Made by a program: the position numbers and the translations under genes. From contig OZ022258.1 of NCBI GenBank assembly GCA_963978905.1, forward strand, positions 53,056,591 to 53,120,590: a stretch of 64,000 nucleotides of DNA. Direction: 5' to 3'. The notes under the pieces are model-generated. The model was not told the origin of the DNA, ran no database searches, and saw nothing but the letters and a program-made list of their open reading frames with translations. Origin of the DNA: Trichostrongylus colubriformis. Taxonomy: Eukaryota; Nematoda; Chromadorea; Rhabditida; Trichostrongylidae. Each line of letters opens with the position of its first letter. The first letter of the stretch is position 1. Below, piece after piece: positions 1-11,000 of the stretch.

Positions 1-179
1 ATACTTGCAGTGATCACCATGCTTCGTATCTGATTGCGTTCATCGAAATAGAATCGGCTACCTTTAAGACAAAATCGGTTATTTCCACCGAATTATTCGA
101 TGTATAATTTTGCTTATCAAACCACAAGATGACTGACTGAAAAGTTTTTTATTCCATAGGAAAGACCTATCAACGTAAA

Positions 180-425
180 AGGCTTGAAGGAATACGTAAA
201 AATGAGTTTTTTTTTTGTCCACATGCAAAGTTTCATGCGAAAAAACCTGACTCCGGCTAAAATACCACACCCAAATTTTGGCCGGGTGGGCGGGGCCCCC
301 TAGCACGTGTCCACGCCGTCGTTGAATACTCACCTTTTCGCGTGAAACTTTGCATGCGGCCCTTATTAGGCAAACATAACATAAATATATGGGTAACAAA
401 GGAACTCATTTCCCCATGAGCGATT
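180..425. repeat. Fragment of the GGGCCGCATGCAA foldback family
   Basis: The right portion (CGTGAAACTTTGCATGCGGCCC followed by AATATATGGGTAAC) and an inner inverted TGCAAAGTTTCATGCG match the element at 43945-44345. The outer left arm is not recognisable. Confidence 0.55.
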
Positions 426-996
426 CCCTTAATCAAAGGAAAGTTGTGATGTGGTTACGGTACATCCGAAGACAGCATTAAAGACAGGGTTTTCGGAGAG
501 GAAACATATGTTTGCAACAGCAAATGTGTGAAAATACGGTGTAGGGCGATTTCACAATTGAAAATACGCTCCCCGTACATCAGTTCATGCGCAACGCTAA
601 ATTTAGTATAAACTGCAGAAACGCGGAGGGCTCGGAATTTCATATATTGGGTTTTGGCCATGGCATTTTGCATTGTTTGAGTGTCATAATACTTAGCGCC
701 TCATTTCCGGGAACCCACGCTCATTTCCGTGAACCGATCATAAACCTTTTTTCCTTTTCTCTACTGGCCGTGCCTGTGATTGAAGGTAGCGATTTATTTT
801 ACGCCTGTATGATGATTACGACGGTACCGTACCGCTTATACTTCTGTGCCCCTTACCTGTTGATGTATATCACATATGAACTGCGTGTATGCAAAGTTGT
901 GCCTCGAGTACAACAGCAACTACTGGCCTGTGCGCTCAACTTGTTATTTTTAGTTTTCTTGTTCTTGATGTGATTTGAATTCGTATAAGTCATATT

Positions 997-1272
997 CTAT
1001 AAGTAATAAATAAGCATACATTGATGACCTGAATTGGTAATGTAGTACTGGGTTGTGTAATTCGGTAGACCACGACGCTTTGAACGATGTCTACAGCAAT
1101 GACGAAGAAAATATCGAAGGGCACAGCAGATTACGAAAGCACAAATACACAATGATGTGACCAAAGTGGCCATATTTGCATTCATTTGAAGGTATCCATC
1201 CGTACCAAAGTAACTCATCGACATTTCTTGGAATGTGACGAATCTGAAACGATCAGTGGTTCGCAGATACAA
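997..1272 (-). CDS. Possible small single-pass membrane protein exon, unrecognised
   Basis: A 91-codon minus-strand open frame. From the internal Met at about residue 35 it has a hydrophobic stretch (TLVTSLCICAFVICCAL) followed by a basic segment (RHCCRHRSKRR) and a polar tail rich in Tyr and Thr, the layout of a short membrane protein with a cytosolic basic anchor. No family is recognised, no clear upstream exon was found, and chance is possible. Confidence 0.25.
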   Translation of the reverse strand: MYLRTTDRFRFVTFQEMSMSYFGTDGYLQMNANMATLVTSLCICAFVICCALRYFLRHCCRHRSKRRGLPNYTTQYYITNSGHQCMLIYYL

Positions 1273-1799
1273 AAACTAAAGATCTCGATCAACGGGAGGT
1301 TCGTCAAACAGGATTTCTAAAGGTCAAAAAAGGGTAAAGATCGAGCCATCGAAAAGATTTCTTTAGAACGAGATGATTTTCAAAGTACTTGCTCTCTTTG
1401 GATGTTCCAGCATATCCTCCCCACTTTGCGACAGCACGTTTTCTCGTCACTATCAGGAGTCGCGGTGAGCTTACAATCGCACAGCTGGTTCTGATGCTTT
1501 TTGTTTTATTTGCTGTGTAATTAAATACTATGTATAGTATGTCATGATTACAATAACAAATATGTCATTGCTATGGTAAGTCTATCCCCTGTAGTCACCG
1601 ATTTACAAGTGACGGCTGCAATGAATCATGGTTTAGCCTGGCCTTGTCAATTACGGAGAGGAAAGCAGAAATCAAACAAACCATGTGTGGCAGTTTGGTG
1701 GCAGAAAGAGCTCAGTGGCGAGGTGTTGCGAAAAGGTGTACCTATGCCTCCACAGAACGTCCCAACTCCCCCCCCCCCCTCCCCCCTTCCTCCAAATGA

Positions 1800-1995
1800 C
1801 GAGTCGGAGGTGACCTAAAGGAACAGGAAGGGGCCCAAAGAAAGAGGAAGATGCAAAGAAATGATCCTCTGTAACTAACATTCAAAGCTAGAAGCGAATA
1901 AGTAGAAAACCCGGATTCAAAAGCGCGTTGCTTTGGTGTGTATTCGCATCACATTCGCATCAACACACTGACTTTCCGAGTTGTCCGCTGTAGAG
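1800..1995 (+). repeat. Dispersed repeat family R3, copy 1
   Basis: Shares AGAGGAAGATGCAAA, TTCAAAAGCGCG and CTGACTTTCCGAGTTGTCCG in the same order and spacing with 43466-43655. Confidence 0.7.
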
Positions 1996-3041
1996 ATGTC
2001 CTTTGTTGTCTCGTAGAGTGTATTTCATTCATTCGTGATGATGTGAAAAAAGTGAAACAACACACAGCAGCAAACAAGTAAAACAATTAACTGAAGAATA
2101 AGCGAAAGCGTAATAAAAAAGTGTAAAGTGTAACCTAATTAATTCACTTTCCACGTCTTAACAAGGTGCCGTGTGTGCATTGCGGCCACCTCCTCCCATA
2201 CCGTGAACCGAAATCGCCCTCCTCCCAGTGTCGTGAAGGGTGTGCGCCTATGAGCTAAGGATTTCAATGTTAGCGGGTACTTCCACAAACTGTGAAAGGA
2301 ATGAGGGTAAGTCGGCATAAGTGATCAACCAGGACAGTGATGAAACAGGTGGAATACGAGTGGAATGTCGTGTATGGTTTCCCTCTAGTCAGCGTTGCGT
2401 TTCTGAGGAATAGCGGAATCTAGGAAAAATGATAGAGTTACATATCGATTGCGAAAATCGTGGAATTTGCGCTTCTGGGGATTTGGGGTATGTGCGGAAG
2501 AAAGTTTAGGTAAGTATCAACCTCCAAACTCCCAGCCCACTTGAGAAAGTTGGAGAAAACAACACCCCCACAACTTTCCATCTTCAGAAAAATGCTAAAT
2601 CCGCTGTTCTCACAGTCGATAACTATCTAATACTTTCCGCAGACTCCATAAATCCGCAAAAAGGCAAATTCCACCGCTATGCACGCTGCCTAGAAAAATT
2701 GAAGAATCGTGGTATTGCATTTGGCAAGCAGAAAGGATAAACCCGACAACCCGTGCTCGCCAAGACGAGGTGATGAAGACGAGCAATCGACAAAAACGCC
2801 TCCTGGACCGATTATCCTGCCGTAACTCGGATACGTGCGATTATGACGTGATAATCATGTGTGCCTAATCCATGGAACACGTGGATTGTAATGTCTCAAG
2901 ACATGCCTAGAACATTCTCAGACCCTAACGCAGGATTCTGGCTAATCAACCGAATTAAAGGACTTCTACGTGGTGACACCTAATGTGCTGGGTCTGTGGT
3001 TACGAAATTGAACTGTGACTGTATGACGACATAATTCAATT

Positions 3042-3416
3042 CTAGCACAAGTCTTGAAGGATTTCCAAGTCATGTTTCACGAATTCTGTGAGAAGTTCTC
3101 GCAATTGATGACAGCTTCCTTTTGACTCACACTGGTAGCGCGTATGCTTATTAAAGTTTCTCACTTTACTACAGACCATTAATTCCGCGGTAGAAAACAC
3201 CACCCAACCGAGTTGAGGTGACACATTATGTTCAAGTAATAGAAGCTCCCGATCCTGTTCGTGCAGAAGGCTCCCACGAAGTTTAGTGATAGCATGAGGT
3301 GTGCTCTTGAATTTGGAGATGAAATACCTCGTAAGAATTTGCTGAAGTTCGACTAATGTGGGGTTGAAAGTGGGGGAAAAGTTAATTTTTCTTGGCACCC
3401 CGTCTATGTAAACCAT
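3042..3416 (-). CDS. Unrecognised 124-aa open frame
   Basis: A minus-strand open frame with ordinary amino-acid composition. Its first codons overlap a degenerate copy of the GGGGTGCCAAGAAAAATTA terminus of the 745-bp TIR element, so it may be transposon-derived sequence or chance. No domain is recognised. Confidence 0.2.
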   Translation of the reverse strand: MVYIDGVPRKINFSPTFNPTLVELQQILTRYFISKFKSTPHAITKLRGSLLHEQDRELLLLEHNVSPQLGWVVFSTAELMVCSKVRNFNKHTRYQCESKGSCHQLRELLTEFVKHDLEILQDLC

Positions 3417-3559
3417 CTACAGTTGCTTGTTGTCGCCTAAATTCATGGGTGACAACGTAACGATGCCGAGCAGGGATTAAAGATGGATCAAGGGATCCTA
3501 GACTGTGGGGTCATATTTTGAAACTTTTCTTGGCATGCTTCCGACGCTTCTCTAAGGAA

Positions 3560-3615
3560 TTCTTGGGACACACCGTGCATTTGAATTTTCTTGGGACACA
3601 CCGTGCATTTGAATT
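3560..3615 (+). repeat. Tandem duplication, 28-bp unit
   Basis: TTCTTGGGACACACCGTGCA and its tail TTTGAAT occur twice in succession. Confidence 0.9.
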
Positions 3616-6211
3616 TGCTCCGAATTTTTCCGTGACAAACATTGGCTTTTACTACACTTTGCAAAGGTCAACAAATGTTCAAATAGATTGATTTGTCATG
3701 AAAACAAGTTTAATCCCACAGCGAAAGATTTATTGGCCGGTGCAAATACGATCGAATCTCTGGGCAGTTCTGATGATACCAGCTACCCTAATCGCCTTGT
3801 GTGAACATTGTTATATAATTGGCGTATTCCAATTCTGGGGACAGGTAGTTCGAGCCCCAGCTCACAGGCTTTGCCTTCGAAGTGGCGAAAGGATGAGACA
3901 CTGGAGCGTGCAGAGCCAATGAAGCCGACTCGATTCCTTCATCCTGGACTTGGACGTGTTTTTGTGAGTGACTGACTTGTGTATTACGTATTTTCCATCT
4001 CTTTCTCATCTCTTCCCGACTTCCTTGCTCCCAACGTCCTTCTAATCTCGCTTAAGAACGAAAAGAATATAGCAGAAATCCTAATCCGAGAAGAGGACTA
4101 GCTTTTTTGCTGGTTAGACATCCAGAACTTCACTTTCGATGCGGGTGCAACCTTCTAAGAGGGACTCTTTTTCTCCAGTACAATTATGTCGTATTTGTTG
4201 TATTTGTTCAAACGCATGCATAATTTCGCAAAACACAGGTCGCCAAGGATACATACCCTCAAACTCTCACAGTTTCCAGCCACTTGGGTAACCTAGGCGA
4301 GTACCGAGAGCTGCGGTGCAAAGCAGCGGCCACTCGGTTGCTGACGCTCTGTAAAGGGGTAATCATTGTCTGGCGCCTCACTGTGGACTGTGCACCGACA
4401 ACTGATGAAGAGTTGTTCGATGGGAACTTAAACAGGCGATAGTTTGTTTAATTATGCCAATTCCTAGTTGGCGCGAATGATATTTTCGCATTTTTTCAAA
4501 TGTTTTTTAAAGTACTCTGTCTGATGTGCTCATTTTGAGTTGAGGAGGAGATAAAATCAGGGAGCTCTGTCACGATATTTTTAGAACTTTCTGGAGGGCG
4601 CCTTTGGGTATCGTCTCATAACTGGCATTCGAGTGATCCGGTAAAGCACCTTGAACTCCGTCGATCGTAGATGCCAGCGATGTTGTTCAATCAGGAGAAG
4701 TCAGCGTCGCAGTAATCAGAGCGATAACCTGAAGAAGATCCATATGTGGCATTTCGCTCGACCTATACCTCCAAAACTCTGTTCCTGATGAATTTCTATA
4801 TTCCTATGAAATAATTAAGTTGTGACCCTTCATTGATACCAATCATTAAACAAAAGCATATAAGATATTCCAAATAGATGAACACTGGTTAATGGAGTAG
4901 ACCAAAATACAAAGTTTTATTAGATGAGAATGTTAATTCCGATTTCGTCGTTCCCATCGCGAACTGCCGGCCACGTAACACTGGTGACCTGAGCTGTCAG
5001 AAAGCGTGCCCACTCCTGTTCCGGTGTATGGCAACTGGTCGAATTTTCGCGCGGCCGCCAGCGGCGAGTGGAGCGGTGAATGCGAGTTCTCTGTGGTTAA
5101 ACCCGTTGAATCAGCAATAGTAACAACATAGACGAACTCCCGGAGCTTCCAACCTGCAATCTTTGAAGATTCGCCACGGTACCAGCCCACTGCGTCTTGA
5201 GCGGAATCCCAAACGACAGCCGCAAGTCGTACCGACGGCGCCGCGAGTGCAAAGTCGCGAAGCGAAAATGCGACCTATCGCCACGCACCCCTCCTGTTCT
5301 TCTCGAACCCATGTTTAAGTGTATGCACCATTGCTTGATGAATTCTCTTTGCACCTTTCACCTTTACCTCTCGTCGGTTAGATCGTAGCGATAGAATGCA
5401 AGATAGTGCAAAAACCAATAGTTACGTTCAGCGTATCGCTTAATAGCTATGGGAGACGGATTTTAGATTACGCGTCTGAAAATAAAAATAGCGGTGCAAA
5501 TCTTGATTAAAATGTCCCCTTCTCACAGTTCTTCTGTTGGCTCCTTTTCGTCATCTGCTTTTCAAACATTAGTGACAATAAGAACTCTTAGATAAAATCA
5601 CAAGCTGTCCTTTGTGAATCATTCTCTTCTTGAGAAATGCTACGCATTTCGCTTCCATTCAAAATCGTATTGGTCATACTGAATGCGATTTGGTCTCTAC
5701 ACTCAATTGCGTCCGCCAGCCATTGTGCAAGTTGCAGTGCAAGTTAGTGTCTTTATGCTACTTGGTGATTTTGGTATCGGTTTACCAGTTACATTAGTCT
5801 AGAGTTGATCTCTGAAGTGTCATAGTGTGAACGAGCCACATGTCACTGCCGTCATTCCTCCGAATCTCACACTAATTTTATATGAATTACGGTCACTTTT
5901 GGAAGCTTTCTCTAGGCTTTTTGGAAAGCAAACCTAGAAAGAATAAGGTGTCTCAACGGTGGTACCAAAATAAAGTATGATTTAAACAATTCGATAATAT
6001 TTGTTTGTTTGTTTATGCACGCGAAGGTGTGCTACAGCACACATGCAGCAAAAACCATAAAAATATAATATGATGATTATCACGAAAGCGTTATATTCTG
6101 GAAAGTAATAATGGAAAGCTTTGCGTTATCCTACTATCACTACTATATATAATCCGCTTGTCCGTCTGTCTGTGTGTGTGTGTGTCCGTCCGTCTGTCTG
6201 TCACGAAATCC

Positions 6212-6540
6212 ATATCTCGCGTCGCAGCAAGGCTAGGAACCTGATTTTTTAAAGTGATATAGGGGGTGATAAGGGAACATTATTGGTGAGAGACCGGAAG
6301 TGATAGCAACTGATAAGGGGTGATAAGGAGCCTCGAAAGGCGAATGGCTGGATTGATATCTCGCGTCGCAGCAAAGCTGGGACTCTGATTTTTTAAAGTG
6401 ATATAGGGAGTGATAAGGGAACATTATTGGTGAGAGAACGGAAGTGATAGCAACTGATAAGGGGTGATAAGGAGCCTCGAAAGGCAATGGCGAGAAATTG
6501 ATATCTCGCGTCGCAGCGAAGCTGGGATCATGAATTTTAG
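6212..6540 (+). repeat. Tandem repeat, ~145-bp unit, 2.3 copies
   Basis: Units start with ATATCTCGCGTCGCAGC at 6212, 6356 and 6501. The first two are full and nearly identical; the third is cut off after about 40 bases by the foldback element beginning at 6541. A GT/CTGT-rich microsatellite precedes it (about 6158-6203). Confidence 0.85.
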
Positions 6541-6786
6541 ATACCAGTTGGGCTGGCGCACACTACTGCGCGCGTCACACATGGAAGCATGCTAAATGAG
6601 CTCGATCGATATCGATTAGTGCGGAAGGACGAGATTGACGGAGAGGATTTTGTTACCTTTTCCCGCTTTTTGCGAGTTCCCTGTTTCTGCAAATCGTTCG
6701 AATGATGATACTGATCGATCGAGCTCAATCAGCATGCTTCTATGTGTGACGCGCGGAGTAGTGTGCGCTAGCCCAACTGGTATCCT
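6541..6786. mobile_element. Foldback element with ~76-bp arms
   Basis: The left arm 6541-6616 (ATACCAGTTGGGCTGGCGCA...) and right arm 6709-6785 are near-perfect inverted copies. The 90-base centre shows no coding sequence. It joins the tandem repeat directly. Confidence 0.75.
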
Positions 6787-8018
6787 ATAAGCAGTGTGAC
6801 GGCGGTGTGTATTGTGTGCATGTATTATCGGAAATTCACAATTCACGTACCAGCAATCACAGAATCCTCCTGCTTCTCGAAATTCTATGAAGTGTGGTAG
6901 GAGGCCTCTAATGGTAGATGACCAGCGCGAGAAACTACTGATAAGGAGAGATTTGCTGCAAATGTAGTTTGTAACAAAAAAAATTATGTACCGCGATATT
7001 GAGCTGTTTGAGCTTTTTCCGAGGGCAGGGATAAGAGACTTTTCGGAGTTCCAACTAAAGTTCCTTTCAAAATACCAAATTCGCTGGAGCATTACATCGT
7101 GCTCATCACATGGTAGTAGAGTGCAAAACGATTTCATTGCAATACGCTATTTATCAGCATCAATGGGGCCTATGTTGCATTACTACATTGTTATGCTGTG
7201 TGATGTGAGCACTTATGTACGCTAGCAAAGCTAGTTTAATATAGTGATAATGCCAATCCTGTGCTGTTTGGTGTTTTTCTTTATGTATTAATTATTCCAT
7301 GTGCTATGTACTAAGGGCCTACCACGCCGGCAGTCGCTTACGACACCGTTCGCTGGACTATGTACCATGCTGGTTTCCAGTGTCCTAATCAGGACACGCC
7401 GAGAGTGTTCCAACCAGGGTACACCGAGATTCCCGACAGAGGTGGGGGGAGGGGCGTATTTGACCGGATAGGAGGTGGATCATACCTTCAAGGTCAGCGA
7501 TAAGCACTGAAATCTAAATTCTCAATAAGCAGATGAGAAGCGAAGGGTAATTCACCGGAAGTCCGTGTGACAAAATGTGAAATGAATTTATTTTCGCCTC
7601 ATGAAAGGATATATAGCAATAAAACACAATGCAACTATGCAATCGGCAACGGTTACTGGTATTGTAGAGTTCAAAAAGGGGAGTTGTATTCGGTCGCTAT
7701 AGGGGGGGTCCTGCTGAGGCGGCTATTTTCCTGGACACCTGAAATACTCTGGTCCTGACTTCCATGCTATGGGACTTGCAGTGTTGTGGCTACTCCTTTT
7801 CGACAGTTCACCTTCAGATTGTTTATTCCTAGGAGTAGAATATTCAGTCGATGCATGGTCCAGTCGGATTTTCCCCATTCCTTCGTTTTCAATATACAAA
7901 ACTTACATTCTTGAAACTGTGAAAAATTTCAGAAGCACTTAAATTGGAGCGCTGTTCCCAGCCGCGTTACAATGGAAATGGAAACACAAACTCAGAACTG
8001 TTCCAGATTGCTGTACGT
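6787..8018. other. 5' flank of GT11 copy 1
   Basis: No gene or clear repeat is seen. A G-rich patch (about 7441-7455) and pyrimidine-rich tracts lead into the presumed trans-splice acceptor ending at 8006. Confidence 0.5.
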
Positions 8019-11000
8019 ATGGATTATTTATTGGTGGTTCTTCTACTATTAGCTGCATTAGGACATATATACCTCATTGCAATGACAGTTATTCCAAAAC
8101 ACACTCCCATGCCATCGGATGCCAAGTATGTCGCACTTCGATTAAACAGAGGTCGCCTCGGCAATCAGGTATTTCTAGTCTTTATTCTATAATGCATATT
8201 CCTTGTATGAATGATCGATTTGACCATTCCGCAATGTTGCAATGCCTCTCAGGACTGAGTTGAGCTCCCAAACTTTACATCTTGGCGAGCTTTCTGAAGT
8301 TCGCAAGATAATGAAAACATCGAGCAGGCTGCGCACGATAGCTCTATCAAGTTCATTTATCAGACCTTCCTATATCCATGCATAAAGCCTGGATCTTTCA
8401 TTCTCATTCATGAATTATCATGATCAGTGGAACAACTGTAGCTACTATGTACGAGAGCTTTCGCAAAGCAGAACTGTTGTTTCACCATACTCTGAAGGAA
8501 GTTACCACAATCTAGAGTTTCGACGACAGCAGCAGAAGTACCTTGTATTTCTTGTACTTGATCCATCGGCACCTAAAAATTTTTGGATTTTCTCGATGGG
8601 AGAACTTCACACATTGACTCAAATTTGTTTCACACACCTTGGCAGCTCACAAGAATGAATGCAGATCAACAGTGGTGGAACGTCCTCACATTCAGAAAAT
8701 CCTGTGAGGAGCAACTCACTTAGTAGAGAATGTCCCATTTCTGCTCATTCATCATCGAAACGGTCCCTATTCAAAGACATCGTCACGATTATAAATAAAT
8801 TTGGACATATATGCTCTATAAATGGATTGGCGAGTACTAAATAGTACTAAATGGATGATTAGTGGCGAAACTCGCGTGAAAGTGTGGTTTGGGATTTTTG
8901 TAGCGGCCTCGTATGAATGCGTTTCTATTGGTAGCTTCCAGTGGCTGTGTAGCTGTGCATAACGGGACCGTTCACGGCTGTCTCGCTTGACTGCTCCGAC
9001 CGTCTGCGTCACCACACTCAGTGAATGATGCAGGAGACACAGAAGCACGTCCGTGATCGTCCCAGAGGTGCATTGCTCCCTTTTTGCATTTTGTTCTTTC
9101 TTTTCTGTCGAAATGCTTCGCATTTGCAATTTCATATTCCGCTCAATTCGACGTAACGTCGCTAGGAACGGATCAGTCGAGGTAATCCATAGGGTAATCC
9201 CTGTGTAAGCACCCATATAAATAGCGACCCATATAAAAACCTGCTCCTTTCATGACAACTTATGGATTTTTCATTTTTGCTCTTTCTTATGGGTTTGTTC
9301 TCATTTCAATTTTTTACACTTAAAGCTCTTCCATCTTATTACCGGATATGGAATAGCACGGACGCTTCATCGAATCCACTATCTACCATTCCAACCTGAT
9401 ATTAGAGATTATGTGCAAAGATATCTCGACTTGTTTAAAGAGGTGTTCCCACGTCTTCAAGAAACTTATGTTCTTGCGCAGGTATGCGTTCTTTTTTTCT
9501 GCCAAACATTCTACACCGGTCAAATCTCTTTCCATTACCCTAGAACTCTTTGATTTTGGTGTTTTTGTTTTCTCATTTACTTTTCCTTCACGTTAAAATT
9601 ACTGTACCTTCCTGCTTCATGGGATCCATTAAAATCGGCGGGGGCGATATAAAATATATCAAAATGTATTCAGACCACTGAAATGTAATTTGCTACGAAA
9701 ACATTGAAAGTCCGATGAAAGGGAGTTCGTAGCAATTCGCGGTGATAAGCATGGCTTATGCCTAGATAGGCCTTGCTACAGGTACCTAACTTCACGGGTG
9801 CAGGTCCTCATTCACAGGCTGGCATGTCACTTCGCTGCGTATCGTGTACCAAGGTACGCGTGGCTGCGATCCATACTCAGTGATCAAAAATTTGAAAAAA
9901 TAAATTTTCCTTCAAATACACACGCACATATCTACATGTGATGCATTATTTGTTGAAATAGAAGTTGAAAAAAAAGTTTTTTTTTGAGAAATTTCCTGAT
10001 TTGTGCTGCGGTAGCTTGGCGTTGAACAGCTGAAAGCTAAGAAGATTCGAGCAAGCAAAGTTTTTTGCATTCATAAATTCCTTGTTAGGGTGCGCCGCTG
10101 ACTGTAGTCCTATTCAAAATCGTGGTGGCAGGTGAATGCATTTCGGTCTAAGCAAAAAATTGCACAGGCGAGCCAACGTACAAGCACCTGCTTTTATCCT
10201 TCAAGAGCCTGGTACCAATTCATGAACCCCGAAAGGATGGAAAAATTGATTGGGCTGGACTGGCATTGCTACAAGCTTTGGTACCATTCTCATAAGAGTG
10301 CAATGCGCGCCACCTATAAGCACACCACTCTCAGGCATCGAAGCTAAAAATTCTCCAGAATATTTTCACAGACTGCTTGCATTATTTTATGATTTACCTA
10401 GCTCATTCTTTCCAGGAAGGCATCAATGAAACAGTTGTTCCCTTTGGTGGTTCATGCTGCAATTACGACGATCCTCACAGGTGTGATACTTAATACGATT
10501 CATGAGATCCTTGTAATTAACCCTGACTGTTACCTTGCTTGATAAATGAATTTTTGAATAGATTTTCCATTTCAGACTTGTAAATCATTCTGCAAAATAT
10601 ATACTCCTGAACTTTATGTATGGTCAAAATCCCAGTTATTTCGAAGAATACGTTGACGACATCCGACGAATTCTGAAATTTTCGCCAAGGATTTCTACTG
10701 AAGGGAATGCCATTATTCGCTCCCTAAAAATGTACATCAGACGGATTTCTTTTGGATGTAGTTCTACTCTTCGAACTCGGAAGATGCGCTTTAGTTCAGG
10801 GAACGCAATAGCTCCACGTGCATACATATACGAAGAACTGATTTTGTTGAACTAAATGTTTCCACAGATGTAACTCAAACGGTCCAAGCGGCGAACTTCA
10901 TTGCCAGACAACTGGTAATTCGTTCTTCTGATCACCTTGATTCCACTGAAAATTCTACTGGATTCAGAAGACTTCGCGTTTCATGATTTTTGGAGATGAC

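Larger units (their letters stand above)
1..6157. other. Intergenic, no supported gene
   Basis: Apart from the repeats and the two weak open frames listed separately, I see no coding region. The remaining open frames are short, lack splice-compatible neighbours and match no family. A C-rich run is at about 1769-1780. Confidence 0.6.

Noticed and set aside
587..973. A 128-codon plus-strand frame, hydrophobic at the end
   Set aside because: No signal peptide, domain or splice support; AT-rich composition readily gives hydrophobic frames.
4270..4440. Possible non-LTR retrotransposon remnant
   Set aside because: The sequence has a suggestive mosaic look, but no reverse transcriptase or endonuclease motif can be read in any frame.
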